This document shows, piece by piece, positions 1 through 8,425 of a stretch of 25,254 bases of DNA. This DNA comes from a virus. The notes under the pieces were generated by a model, which was not told the origin of the DNA, searched no databases, and saw only the letters and a list, made by a program, of their open reading frames with translations. Positions within the stretch are counted from its first letter, which is position 1, and every line of letters begins with the position of its first letter. Both the position numbers and the translations under genes were made by a program. The stretch is from IMG/VR virus record IMGVR_UViG_3300026097_000093, positions 1 through 25,254 of that record, one strand, 5' to 3'.

Positions 1-792
1 TACTCCAACTGGAATTTGAAAGTTGGGCTTGGGTCTACCTGCCCATTTTCTTTTTAATTCTGTATATGCTCTCTGAGGCATTCCGTTATATAATCGTTTT
101 AACATGTCTTCGGTATACCCATCAACAACCCTGCTGGCCGTGGGGTCGCTCTGAGGTTTTAACGTTACATTTATGCCCTGCTCATGAAAGAAAAGAGCAT
201 TTTCCCAATCTCGTTCAAACCAGTCTGGGACCATTACTTGGTTAATGGTCACTTGAACATCATGTTCTTGGCAAAAGATTAATTTGTCCGCAAATTCCTG
301 CATTTTTTCCGGAGTGTTTACATGCTCTGTGTGTAAGCTTGCAGTTATACTTGCACGGTGGAAGGGTTTTGCGCTTTCCACATATTCTTCAAACCATTTC
401 ATATTTCGACTACAATTACTAGTCATATGAATACTGGTATAATTAGTATTCTGTACATCGTCTGCAAGGTATTTTAAAATATCTAAATATCCTGGATGAA
501 AAGTTGGTTCTCCACCGCTGAGACTAAAATGAAAACTGTTAAATCCGTTATCCCGTGCTTGGCGCTTTATTTCATCTATTGTTTTAAGACAAAGTTCTGT
601 CGGTCGATGATCTTTTTTGTCAGATCTGGCGTATGGCCAGCAATAGCTACATCTATAATTACAGAATCTTCCAAGGAGCCACGACACTGTGAAGATATCT
701 CTGTATAAAAGTGTGCGCTGGCCTACTTGCGTAATATCATGAAAGGGAATTTTCGTAAAATCGTAATTACTCCATTTGAGATCTTCATTCAT
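1..792 (-). CDS. Radical SAM protein, CNYxCSYC type (3' end cut by window edge)
   Basis: The frame is open from an ATG at 792 to the left edge of the window, giving 264 visible codons, so the C-terminus is missing. The radical SAM [4Fe-4S] motif CNYRCSYC lies at residues 44-51 (C44, C48, C51). The SAM-contacting motif SGGEPT follows at 92-97, the usual spacing in this superfamily. Upstream of the motif is the block FTVSWLLGRF, which closely parallels FQVTWDTGRR in the 403-aa radical SAM protein at 2567-3778, so the two are paralogs. The start overlaps the stop of the SDR-like gene by 8 bases (ATGAATGA), and GAGAAATGGT precedes the ATG as a modest ribosome binding site. Any C-terminal auxiliary-cluster domain lies outside the window. 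The family is clear; the substrate is unknown. Confidence 0.9.
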   Translation of the reverse strand, partial: MNEDLKWSNYDFTKIPFHDITQVGQRTLLYRDIFTVSWLLGRFCNYRCSYCWPYARSDKKDHRPTELCLKTIDEIKRQARDNGFNSFHFSLSGGEPTFHPGYLDILKYLADDVQNTNYTSIHMTSNCSRNMKWFEEYVESAKPFHRASITASLHTEHVNTPEKMQEFADKLIFCQEHDVQVTINQVMVPDWFERDWENALFFHEQGINVTLKPQSDPTASRVVDGYTEDMLKRLYNGMPQRAYTELKRKWAGRPKPNFQIPVGV

Positions 793-1339
793 ACCATTTC
801 TCGCATTGCATAGGATCTATACTTATCTCATTTATATTAACATGTTTAGGTTGTTCTATCAACCACTGAACGTACTGAGCAGCTGTGTCTATATCAAGAC
901 ACTTTCTATCAGTATGTTTTTCTTGCTTGTTTGAAAGTGTGCCAAAACTAATATAACTTACTTTTGGTTTGTCAGACCACACTCCGCCTATAGCTAAAGT
1001 GTTACTGTAATCCCTGAGTGCTTTTTTCTCTGCATTATATAGCCAAGGCTTTCCGTTTTTTACTCTGTCAGTTGTGCTTCCTATGCATACTATATGCGGA
1101 GTATGATTTGCGTCCACACACGACCTATATATTGCGTCTAAGAGGGTGGTTTGTTCAAACCGCCATAGTGCTACACAGTTTATAATTGTGTCATGGGATA
1201 GACAGAGTTTTGCAAATTGTTGCTGGTGTTCTGTTTTGCATAAATCCCATCCGGTCGACTTACTGAAAAATTCTGCAGTCGGAAAAATTTTAGATAGTGC
1301 TCGGGCTAGTCCTTGATTTGGATTTCCGGTTATTATCAT
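785..1339 (-). CDS. Short SDR-like NAD(P)-dependent oxidoreductase
   Basis: This 184-aa protein has short-chain dehydrogenase features. The N-terminal strand runs straight into TGNPNQGLA (residues 4-12), resembling the TGxxxGxG dinucleotide-binding loop. IINCVA (52-57) sits where SDRs carry NNAG, IGST supplies a serine at 88, and YNAEK gives Y101xxxK105, the catalytic pair. It is shorter than a typical SDR of about 250 residues, so part of the substrate-binding region is reduced. I chose the ATG at 1339 rather than one four codons upstream, because it makes an ATGA overlap with the preceding stop and begins the protein directly at the first Rossmann strand. It lies between radical SAM genes in the leftward operon and may reduce or oxidise the same pathway intermediate; that role is inferred. 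The substrate is unknown. Confidence 0.72.
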   Translation of the reverse strand: MIITGNPNQGLARALSKIFPTAEFFSKSTGWDLCKTEHQQQFAKLCLSHDTIINCVALWRFEQTTLLDAIYRSCVDANHTPHIVCIGSTTDRVKNGKPWLYNAEKKALRDYSNTLAIGGVWSDKPKVSYISFGTLSNKQEKHTDRKCLDIDTAAQYVQWLIEQPKHVNINEISIDPMQCEKWYE

Positions 1340-2562
1340 GATTCTAACCAATCTGTAAGCAATGGATCTATATAATCTCCAAAATATTGATTCCTCGATC
1401 TATCAAACAATGTAATTTCCTTTAGCAATAAACTCTTATCTTCGTTATTATTCTTTATTGCCCAATTAATTTGATTTATAAGTTCGCTCACTGCGTAATC
1501 TACATAAGGAACATCCATATAAGGTATAATTCTGCGTTTTGCTTCCTCTAATATATAGCAAGGCAGTCTTTTAATTGCAATGCCACGCTCGGTAGGATAT
1601 ACTTCTGTAAAAACAAGAGCAGGCTTTTGCACAAGGGATAAACACCATTTTATGTAATCGCCAGCATTAAGCACATTTAGAGAGGTCAAAACAAAATTAA
1701 AATCAACCCAATCTTCTACGTCAACAACTTCACTGATATATTTTGGTAACTGATTTTCTATTTCTTTAAATGTTCCTGGATATCTGATATAGTCATAAAC
1801 CTTGTTGACGCCGTCTATGCTGAGTGTATGTTTATTTCCTTTAAATTGTTGAAGCATGCTTATCAGATTATCGTCAAATTGTGTTCCGTTTGTGTGAAAG
1901 GCTAAGACTATATCCTTTGCAGTGTCATTGTCAATATAGCTTTGCAAAAGTTTGATCACTTCTTTATCATAAAATGGTTCTCCTCCTGACATTTTAAGCA
2001 TTTTAATTTTACTAGGATTTTCTAAAAGCCATTTCCACTGAGGAGACTGGTGTGTAGCATGCGGTACACTTGCGCTCCATCTGTCTTTAATTGCATCGCC
2101 TAATTCTGATAATAAATTGTTTTCTTCGAAGTATTTGTGGTCTTTCATTAACAGATTACTGTTACCAGGGGTGCACATTCTACACCTAAGGTTACAAATA
2201 TTTGAAATAGTCACATCAATTATTTCTAGATTTTTTTCATAATCTAGAGCGGTGTTTTCGTCAAAAGAATTATTTCTATATGATTTAAGTCCTTTATCTT
2301 CCATTTTCCAGCATACACTACATGCAGGATCTCTTATTCCTGCAATAAGATTATTGCGCAATTGGTCCATTCTAGGATGATTAAACATTTCTTCCGGAGT
2401 CAAATTGCTTATTTCTCCGGTACCTAAAACATCAGGATCATAAACTCCTTCTTGAGTGTTTGGCATGTTACAACAAGGCCAAAACGACCTTGCTTTATTA
2501 TTTTCAAAATTTTTCATTGCCAGTTGTTTAAAGGGATATTTACAATATGTATTTCTTGACAT
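1336..2562 (-). CDS. Radical SAM protein with N-terminal twitch/SPASM-like cysteine module
   Basis: The 408-aa protein carries an extra cysteine module before the radical SAM core: C7, the pair C30-C31 and C81xxC84, resembling the auxiliary-cluster part of SPASM/twitch domains. The core motif CNLRCRMC follows at 123-130, then SGGEPF at 192-197. The same order occurs in the proteins at 3768-5087, 5900-7312 and 8476-9750. Such enzymes generally reductively cleave S-adenosylmethionine to a 5'-deoxyadenosyl radical, with the extra cluster aiding substrate binding or electron flow; that is family knowledge. The frame extends upstream to a TTG at 2580, but the ATG at 2562 lies four bases after the preceding stop and about 10 bases downstream of GGAAAAG, so I use it. 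It overlaps the next gene by ATGA. The substrate is unknown. Confidence 0.9.
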   Translation of the reverse strand: MSRNTYCKYPFKQLAMKNFENNKARSFWPCCNMPNTQEGVYDPDVLGTGEISNLTPEEMFNHPRMDQLRNNLIAGIRDPACSVCWKMEDKGLKSYRNNSFDENTALDYEKNLEIIDVTISNICNLRCRMCTPGNSNLLMKDHKYFEENNLLSELGDAIKDRWSASVPHATHQSPQWKWLLENPSKIKMLKMSGGEPFYDKEVIKLLQSYIDNDTAKDIVLAFHTNGTQFDDNLISMLQQFKGNKHTLSIDGVNKVYDYIRYPGTFKEIENQLPKYISEVVDVEDWVDFNFVLTSLNVLNAGDYIKWCLSLVQKPALVFTEVYPTERGIAIKRLPCYILEEAKRRIIPYMDVPYVDYAVSELINQINWAIKNNNEDKSLLLKEITLFDRSRNQYFGDYIDPLLTDWLES

Positions 2563-2566
2563 AACT

Positions 2567-3778
2567 TTATGCTTTTCCAATAATATTTGTATCTATATGA
2601 CCTTTAATAACATCGTAGTAATTCTCTTCATACTGGCTTTTAGGTGCACATAATCCGCATCCGCATGTATGTTTAGGACATATCACAGTAGGTAAAGTTC
2701 CGCTTTCCATTTGTTGTTTTAATTGGGCTATAAGTTTTTTTCCTTCACTAATTTTTCCTATAGGCCCTCTAGTTTTATCAAACCTTGCTTGACAGGTTTG
2801 ATGATGGAATACACTATCTGTTTGTTGCTCTAGATGCAGGAAGAACCAATTTACACTGCAATGCCAACCTTTAAACTCTCTAAAGTCAACGAAAGTACTC
2901 TTTCTGCTTTCGCCCGCGTTACTTAGACACATTTCTCTGCTTCCGCAACACGGCCTTCCTATTTTATAACCTTTCTTTTCGGATTCTTTTTTCTTTATTA
3001 TTTCTAATTCTTTGGCTTTTATTTCTTCTGGAGTCGGTTCGCCTGTGGCCCTAAGACGGTCTGAAACTTCTTTCTCTCCATTTAATTCAGCATTTTTGTA
3101 TTGCCAATAATTTTTCATGTAATCAAGTTGATCGTCTGAATAGGTGTGAGCAAAATTACTTCGACTTCCTGGTTCTTCTCCTATTACACGAGGCACATAT
3201 TTAACACCATTATCATGTAGGAAATCACATAGGTCTTTACATTCGTCAAAGTAGGCTGCATGAAACATTACATTAACACTAACACCAAAATTGTGGTCAG
3301 GTCCTTCGGTATGGAATTGCATAATTCTGTCTCTAACCTGCTGTTTTAATTTGTTATCACTCTCAGCATGATAACTAACTGTTGCAAAGCCAAAGTTTTC
3401 CATGACCGCATTGGCCATTTTTTTACCCATTGCACCATTTGTCGTAAGCGCAAATCCGCAGTTCCATTTATCTCTGTATTTGTTTTCGTATTCTGTTTTA
3501 AGGTATTTGGCAAATGGAATAAAATTAGGATTAACGGTGGGCTCTCCTCCAGTAAACCCTATATTAGCAGACTTATATTTTCTATACTGCATATGCAAGT
3601 CAATATATTCAAATAGGAAGTCTGTGTTATTTTTTAATTCTTCTAATGTTGCATGCGGAGAAAAATTATCGTGCCGTATTGCGGGGCAGTATGAACAATC
3701 GTAATTACATCTACGACCTGTATCCCAAGTTACCTGAAATACTCCCCCTGTAAGTAAATCAATTGTATCAAAACTCAT
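2567..3778 (-). CDS. Radical SAM protein with cysteine-rich C-terminus
   Basis: The 403-aa protein has CNYDCSYC at residues 24-31 (C24, C28, C31) and TGGEPT at 76-81. After a core of about 200 residues comes a charged linker rich in E and K (roughly 225-270). A cysteine-rich tail follows, with C277, C278, C284, C307, C329, C367, C372, C374 and C377, well able to hold one or two auxiliary iron-sulfur clusters or a metal site. The tail does not follow the standard SPASM spacing that I know. The core resembles the partial protein at 1-792 (V.W..GR.CNY.CSYC). The ATG overlaps the previous stop by 11 bases and has AAGGAA 8 bases upstream. The radical SAM assignment is firm; the substrate and the cluster count are unknown. 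Confidence 0.9.
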   Translation of the reverse strand: MSFDTIDLLTGGVFQVTWDTGRRCNYDCSYCPAIRHDNFSPHATLEELKNNTDFLFEYIDLHMQYRKYKSANIGFTGGEPTVNPNFIPFAKYLKTEYENKYRDKWNCGFALTTNGAMGKKMANAVMENFGFATVSYHAESDNKLKQQVRDRIMQFHTEGPDHNFGVSVNVMFHAAYFDECKDLCDFLHDNGVKYVPRVIGEEPGSRSNFAHTYSDDQLDYMKNYWQYKNAELNGEKEVSDRLRATGEPTPEEIKAKELEIIKKKESEKKGYKIGRPCCGSREMCLSNAGESRKSTFVDFREFKGWHCSVNWFFLHLEQQTDSVFHHQTCQARFDKTRGPIGKISEGKKLIAQLKQQMESGTLPTVICPKHTCGCGLCAPKSQYEENYYDVIKGHIDTNIIGKA

Positions 3779-5087
3779 CTATATATTCCTTAAATGCAGG
3801 TTCTATTTCAAATAAACTTTCGTTACGCATGGTATCTAGCTTCTTCGTATAAGTTTTAAATTCGTTCCAATGTGTGTCGTAATAACTTTCAGAATTCATA
3901 TAATTACAAACACCAGTTGCTATATCTGTAGCATGTTTTACCACATGGCTTTCAAAATTATTATCATTAATCCATTTTATAAATTCTTCAAAACGTTTTG
4001 TTAATTTTTGTTTTGCATCTTCTGGCAAGACTCTAATATTCAGGTGCTTAGGATGATGAGCAACATGATGCGTAATAACAGGACGTTTTAATGTACTATT
4101 GATAGTCGTAAATCCACTTTCAGTCAGTTTCCATTTCATAAAATCTATCATATGATTTACATTGTATGCTGTAACAGTAAACGCTAACCACCCATAGATA
4201 TTTTTTGGCATAGCGTCTAGCGTTTGCAAGTTTTTATATATTTTTTCCCACTTTGCAGGATATCTTTGATACTCTAAAACTTTACCGTAACCGTCGACGC
4301 TTGCGCCAACACGAACTTGTTTAAAACTCTCCCACATCTTTGATACTCTAGGCGGTAGTGTACTCATATTAGTATTGTATTCAATAATTATATTCTTTGC
4401 ATGTCCTTGATCTATACAGCGTTGTAGGAAATCATAATGACGTTCAATCAACATTGGCTCGCCGCCGGCAAAATAGATATGTCCAATGTTTTCAATATGT
4501 TTTTCAAGATATTCCCAAAACGGTTCATGATTGGGCCAGTCATATTCGCTCGCACACAATTTTCCGTTTACTTCTTTTATTTCTACATTGCCGCTTGTTT
4601 CTTTAAAAAAATTAGAACCTGTAAGTTTAATCCAATCATCGTACCAGGCATTGCTATCGGTTGGTCCGCACATACGGCATTTTAGATTACAAAAATTTCC
4701 AAACCGTAAATCATAATATTGGACAGGAGATTGTTCTACATCAATTGTGCCATCTGCATCAGTCACTAATGCTGCATCTTGAACAGAAAAATTCCAATTT
4801 TCATTTTCGTATTGTCTTCTACTATTTAGACCTGCTTCTTCCTCTGCTTTGCATCTTCCGCATTCGTTATTCCAAACACCTTGGAGCATGTTAATACGCA
4901 TTTCTTTCATAATATCTGCGTTTCTTGCTTCGTCTAAGTCATCCGATCCCGCATTGTAAGCATTCCCGTTGGATTTCCGTATTACGCCCCTATTTTCTGT
5001 AACATTGGCTTGACAACAAACTCGCAGATCTCCGTTTGCCCTAGCAGCCTGAAATATCCAAGGTATAGGACAAAATGTGTCAGACAT
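3768..5087 (-). CDS. Radical SAM protein with N-terminal twitch/SPASM-like cysteine module
   Basis: The 439-aa protein has the N-terminal module C6, C24-C25 (RVCC), then C76xxC79 (NECGRC), followed by the core motif CNLKCRMC at 133-140 and AGGEPM at 207-212. It is the closest local relative of the protein at 5900-7312: both share the CxxPW start, the RVCC pair, the YFAGGE strand and a C-terminal block with HHP..LN..VLP. This pair probably arose by duplication, and the PP-loop ATPase gene now lies between them. The ATG at 5087 overlaps the previous stop by 8 bases (ATGTCTGA). A recognisable Shine-Dalgarno at the right distance is lacking, so coupling to the upstream gene probably drives translation. 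The substrate is unknown. Confidence 0.91.
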   Translation of the reverse strand: MSDTFCPIPWIFQAARANGDLRVCCQANVTENRGVIRKSNGNAYNAGSDDLDEARNADIMKEMRINMLQGVWNNECGRCKAEEEAGLNSRRQYENENWNFSVQDAALVTDADGTIDVEQSPVQYYDLRFGNFCNLKCRMCGPTDSNAWYDDWIKLTGSNFFKETSGNVEIKEVNGKLCASEYDWPNHEPFWEYLEKHIENIGHIYFAGGEPMLIERHYDFLQRCIDQGHAKNIIIEYNTNMSTLPPRVSKMWESFKQVRVGASVDGYGKVLEYQRYPAKWEKIYKNLQTLDAMPKNIYGWLAFTVTAYNVNHMIDFMKWKLTESGFTTINSTLKRPVITHHVAHHPKHLNIRVLPEDAKQKLTKRFEEFIKWINDNNFESHVVKHATDIATGVCNYMNSESYYDTHWNEFKTYTKKLDTMRNESLFEIEPAFKEYIDEF

Positions 5088-5907
5088 TGTTAAGAGCTTC
5101 CATCATTGTTTGTACTCTACTCTCTGCCCATTCTCGTTCGTAACACCACCAACATTCTCCACAAGTTGGAATCTTCATGCCTTCTACATAATCAGTCGCC
5201 GAGGGTACTGCTCTTTTAATTTCTGAATGAAGATTAATGTCTCCCTCGCAACTTCTTGTTGTATCGTACAATTCTATAATATCTAACACATGATATTGTG
5301 TTACTATCCAATCCTTTTGTACATATTTAAACGGATGCGCCAATACAACATTTAATGTATCGTTATGAGACCACACATCTTTTACATTTCCACTAGCAGC
5401 ATCACCGTCTCTATTATTCATTCTATCACTTCTAGTATCGTTATCAGGGTTCTTACTTGTAGCATTAAAAATTGCATCTAGATTATATTCCCATGCAGCA
5501 AATTTATTGAAACTTCCAACAATAATTTGATCTCCACTTCTACCGTCTATAATAGGTCCAGAAACTCCATATTCTAATTCAGGAGGAATATAATTTGTAA
5601 TTCTATCTGCAATAATATTTGGAAAATAACTTTTTAGCTTGTTATAAACCTGTATACTCCACCATCCTTGCCAAGGTCTAGTTGTCCAGCATCTTTGGTA
5701 TGTAATAACATTTACTCGAATGTTGAGTTTGTATTTTTTAATGATACTGCAAACTATATAGGTTAGTAATGCACTGTCTGCACCGCCACTGAGATTTACT
5801 GCAATTTTTTTCCAGTTTGGATCTAGATAGATATCTAAACCACTAATTGTTTCTTTGATTAAGTTTTCATGTAAGTCTTTGTAAAGTAGATTATTATCTT
5901 CAAACAT
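5080..5907 (-). CDS. QueC-like PP-loop ATPase with four-cysteine zinc site
   Basis: The 275-aa protein has the PP-loop motif SGGADS at residues 40-45, which binds the ATP pyrophosphate in adenylating enzymes of the N-type ATP pyrophosphatase group. Near the C-terminus lie C220 and then C249xxC252xxC255, followed by YEREWA. QueC (7-cyano-7-deazaguanine synthase) has a comparable C-terminal zinc site followed by a R..A helix, though with far fewer residues between its first and second cysteines than the 28 here. The family adenylates a carboxylate or thiolates/amidates a nucleobase-like substrate; the substrate here is unknown. I use the ATG at 5907, not the in-frame GTG at 5919, because GAGG sits 6-7 bases upstream and the start makes the recurrent 8-base overlap (ATGTTTGA). 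Its place between two radical SAM paralogs suggests a shared pathway. I see no QueD, QueE or GTP cyclohydrolase here. Confidence 0.78.
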   Translation of the reverse strand: MFEDNNLLYKDLHENLIKETISGLDIYLDPNWKKIAVNLSGGADSALLTYIVCSIIKKYKLNIRVNVITYQRCWTTRPWQGWWSIQVYNKLKSYFPNIIADRITNYIPPELEYGVSGPIIDGRSGDQIIVGSFNKFAAWEYNLDAIFNATSKNPDNDTRSDRMNNRDGDAASGNVKDVWSHNDTLNVVLAHPFKYVQKDWIVTQYHVLDIIELYDTTRSCEGDINLHSEIKRAVPSATDYVEGMKIPTCGECWWCYEREWAESRVQTMMEALNNV

Positions 5908-7312
5908 TAGGGTCCTCACTAAAAATATTTTTCATCTCTGGAAATGTTTCTGCAAATGTTATTCCGCGCTGTTTATCGCATAAATCTAAAAATTCTTTCA
6001 TTTCAGGTAAACGTATACTCCAGTCTTCACTTTCCATAAACTGTAGCATTCCTTTCAAGCGTTTAATCCCATATCCTGCTTCCATAAACTGTTCCTTTGT
6101 AACTTTGCCTCGATGCCAATTAGGGACACCTAATTCCCAATTTTCTTCCCACCATGGATAAAATTCTTCATATTTTCTGCGTACTTCTTCTTTAAACCAT
6201 TTGGGTAATACTTTAACATTTAAGTGCGGAGGATGATATACAAAATGATAGTTAACACCGCCCGCTCCAAATGGCCACATGTTAATTTTATTAAATCCTT
6301 CTTCTAGTTTCCAACGAATGAAATCAGGAATATAATAAATGTTTAATGCTTGTACTGCACAAGCAACAGTAACTTCGACATTATTTGATGTTTCTTTATC
6401 TAAAATATGGAACACTTCTCGTGTTCTGTCCCATTTGCTTGGATAACGAATATAGTCATTCATTTTGTGTATACTATCAACACTATAATGGAATCGAACT
6501 AATTTAAACTCTTTCCACAAATCAAATAAATCTTCTCGCCATTCGACACCATTCGAATTATAACGCAATTCAAGATCTTTCGCATATCCCATTTTTATTG
6601 CATGCTCTAATATTTCGTAATGCTCTTCGATAATAAGACTTTCGCCGCCTGCAAAATAAATTTGCTGCATATTTGGCATTTGCTCATAGAACTGCTCCCA
6701 GAATACAGGATTCTGTTTATGCCAATTATAACTACTTCCGTTATAACTTCCTTTGTCCTGCCACTGCATAGTTTCTTTTAGTGATGCATTTTCTACTGCT
6801 GGAAAAATTGCTTTATAGTCTTTAATCCAGCCCGAACTGTCATGGGGAGAACACATTACACACGCTAATTGACACTTAGTACCAAATCGCAAATCAATAT
6901 ATGCCAACTGAGGAGGAACACTACCGTCCTCGGCAGTATTTTGAATTAACTTATCTACATCAACTCGTTGGCTCCAGTAGTGTGTTTCCCACATTCTTTT
7001 ACTGTTATGACCGGCTGCTTCTTCTTTAAAACATTTCACACAACTCGGAGGTATTTCGCCATTAAGCATTTGTTTGCGCACATTGCGCATGTATGTGCTA
7101 TTCCATGCTGTTTCAAAGTCGCTTACATTTAGATTGTTAGGTTTTCCGTCTTCAGTTTTTAGTATACCAACTTGTCCGCCGTGTTCTTTATCGTTAGTAG
7201 GACCTACCGAACTTGCATTTGCTGTACAACATACCCTCATACTTCCATCAGGCCGAGTGCTTAAATGTACCCAGGGCAGAATGCACCAGGTATCGGATAT
7301 TTTATTTTTCAT
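5900..7312 (-). CDS. Radical SAM protein with N-terminal twitch/SPASM-like cysteine module
   Basis: The 470-aa protein begins with C10 and C28-C29 (RVCC), then an acidic, glycine-rich insertion (about 40-60), then C91xxC94. The core motif CQLACVMC is at 147-154, and AGGESL at 221-226, with serine replacing the usual proline after GGE. The C-terminal half is rich in tryptophan and aromatic residues and shares YHPPHLN..VLP with the protein at 3768-5087. The start ATG at 7312 is 29 bases after the preceding stop, with AAGGTAAG upstream, so it has its own ribosome binding site. It overlaps the PP-loop gene by 8 bases. The radical SAM assignment is certain at family level; the substrate is unknown. 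Confidence 0.91.
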   Translation of the reverse strand: MKNKISDTWCILPWVHLSTRPDGSMRVCCTANASSVGPTNDKEHGGQVGILKTEDGKPNNLNVSDFETAWNSTYMRNVRKQMLNGEIPPSCVKCFKEEAAGHNSKRMWETHYWSQRVDVDKLIQNTAEDGSVPPQLAYIDLRFGTKCQLACVMCSPHDSSGWIKDYKAIFPAVENASLKETMQWQDKGSYNGSSYNWHKQNPVFWEQFYEQMPNMQQIYFAGGESLIIEEHYEILEHAIKMGYAKDLELRYNSNGVEWREDLFDLWKEFKLVRFHYSVDSIHKMNDYIRYPSKWDRTREVFHILDKETSNNVEVTVACAVQALNIYYIPDFIRWKLEEGFNKINMWPFGAGGVNYHFVYHPPHLNVKVLPKWFKEEVRRKYEEFYPWWEENWELGVPNWHRGKVTKEQFMEAGYGIKRLKGMLQFMESEDWSIRLPEMKEFLDLCDKQRGITFAETFPEMKNIFSEDPNV

Positions 7313-7341
7313 AAATTTACTTACCTTTATACATCAGTATG

Positions 7342-7800
7342 TTATTTGTTCGTGGTATCTTTGTAATTTATTTCATTGTGGTATGCTTTATTCTTAGCAC
7401 ACGTTCTAATACAACGACTAATATGCTTGGGGTGTCGAGGGTCCCAACTTTCTCCTAGTATGGTTTTAAACCAAGGATGAGACAAAATATCATCAATGTT
7501 ATTTTCCTGTAAACTATTCCAGTTTTCTCTAAAGTCAGAAAATGTTTCTTTTATATTGTCTTTGTTTCTAAAATAACTATCCCAGAGAAAGCAGCACGGC
7601 CAAACTGTTTTATCGCTAGCAATAAAAATTTCTCCTTCGTGCACATATTTGCATACAATACTATTAAGAACTTCTTTGAGTTTTTCCTCATCAAGGTTAT
7701 GATCTTCATATTCTTTAATAAAATTATCTAGTTCTTGTACTATATCTTTTTTACTGTGTTCTTTAGAACCTGTTGTTGTTATTATTATTTTGTTAGACAT
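7342..7800 (-). CDS. Detached SPASM-like C-terminal half of a split radical SAM protein
   Basis: The 152-aa product has no radical SAM core. Its cysteines C50, C69-C70 (WPCC) and C130xxxC134 match the C-terminal auxiliary-cluster region of the intact 360-aa radical SAM protein at 9702-10784 (C256, MPCC at 273-276, C344xxxC348). Alignable flanks include GEIFIASDKTVWPCC against GSIFITAEGLLMPCC. The gene starts at ATG 7800 inside an A8 tract and overlaps the core-domain gene by 8 bases (ATGTCTAA). Deleting a single A would fuse the two into a protein of about 358 residues, nearly the length of the intact paralog. It may be a separate subunit, a transcriptional-slippage product, a real frameshift mutation or a sequencing error. 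See the matching finding. Confidence 0.8.
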   Translation of the reverse strand: MSNKIIITTTGSKEHSKKDIVQELDNFIKEYEDHNLDEEKLKEVLNSIVCKYVHEGEIFIASDKTVWPCCFLWDSYFRNKDNIKETFSDFRENWNSLQENNIDDILSHPWFKTILGESWDPRHPKHISRCIRTCAKNKAYHNEINYKDTTNK

Positions 7801-8419
7801 TTTTTTTCTTCTTAATTTGAGCAATCCATTCGTTGTAACTATTACGCATACCGGTTCTAGTTGCAAACATAAAATTTAATTCTTTTGCACGTTGTTCAGC
7901 TAATAGTAATTCGTGTTCATTATGATCGAATACTATATAAATCCAACTAGCGTGATTAGGAGGAGCTGAATCACAAAATGCTTGCATATTTCTATCAATA
8001 ACATCATATATTGTGTTAACACGATATATATGATTAGTTTCTTTGTAACCGTCGACGCAAAAATGTATATGGAGTAAGTTAGGACTACTTGAGGCTATTT
8101 TGCCTAATTTAGACCACCAGTCGGCCGACTGTATTCCTCCGTTTGTGCTAATTTCACAAAACCCGTCATACGAAACTAGGTAATCTACCATATCTACACA
8201 TTCTTTATTAAAAGCAGGATCTCCTAAAACTCCGCAGAATTTAAATTTTTTACCTTCGATTGTGCTACGTGAAGGGAACATTTGTTTTATATCGGCAAAA
8301 GTTATCGTATTGATTGAAAATTTATCAGGATTAAGCGTTCTTGCACAACCCGGACAAGCAGCATTACAATTACTAGTAATTTCTAATTCAATTTTATTAA
8401 GAGACTCTAATTCAAACAT
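7793..8419 (-). CDS. Radical SAM core protein, LGDP type (N-terminal half of a split gene)
   Basis: The 208-aa protein is a bare radical SAM core. CNAACPGC is at 18-25, the same residue numbers as CQASCPMC in the intact paralog at 9702-10784, which supports the ATG at 8419 over a GTG at 8434. Instead of GGE it has GVLGDP (63-68), as the paralog has GNLGDP. Further shared blocks are ADWW/EDWW, VDGYKETNHIYR/VDGLKDTNHIYR and DHNEHE/QHNEHQ. It ends in KKKKNV at an A8 tract, just where the paralog's linker continues towards its auxiliary-cluster domain; that part is encoded separately at 7342-7800. The ATG lies about 7 bases beyond the -10 element of a sigma70-like promoter, so its mRNA would be leaderless or nearly so. 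It is the first gene of the second leftward operon. Confidence 0.87.
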   Translation of the reverse strand: MFELESLNKIELEITSNCNAACPGCARTLNPDKFSINTITFADIKQMFPSRSTIEGKKFKFCGVLGDPAFNKECVDMVDYLVSYDGFCEISTNGGIQSADWWSKLGKIASSSPNLLHIHFCVDGYKETNHIYRVNTIYDVIDRNMQAFCDSAPPNHASWIYIVFDHNEHELLLAEQRAKELNFMFATRTGMRNSYNEWIAQIKKKKNV

Positions 8420-8425
8420 TACACT

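Noticed and set aside
3402-3704. Rightward reading frames antisense to radical SAM genes (for example 100 codons here)
   Set aside because: They overlap strong coding frames on the minus strand and have no recognisable motif or start signal.
5080-7312. A preQ0/queuosine pathway made of QueC plus a neighbouring radical SAM as QueE
   Set aside because: The radical SAM neighbours are 400-470 aa with extra cysteine modules, unlike the short QueE, and no QueD or GTP cyclohydrolase is present in the window.
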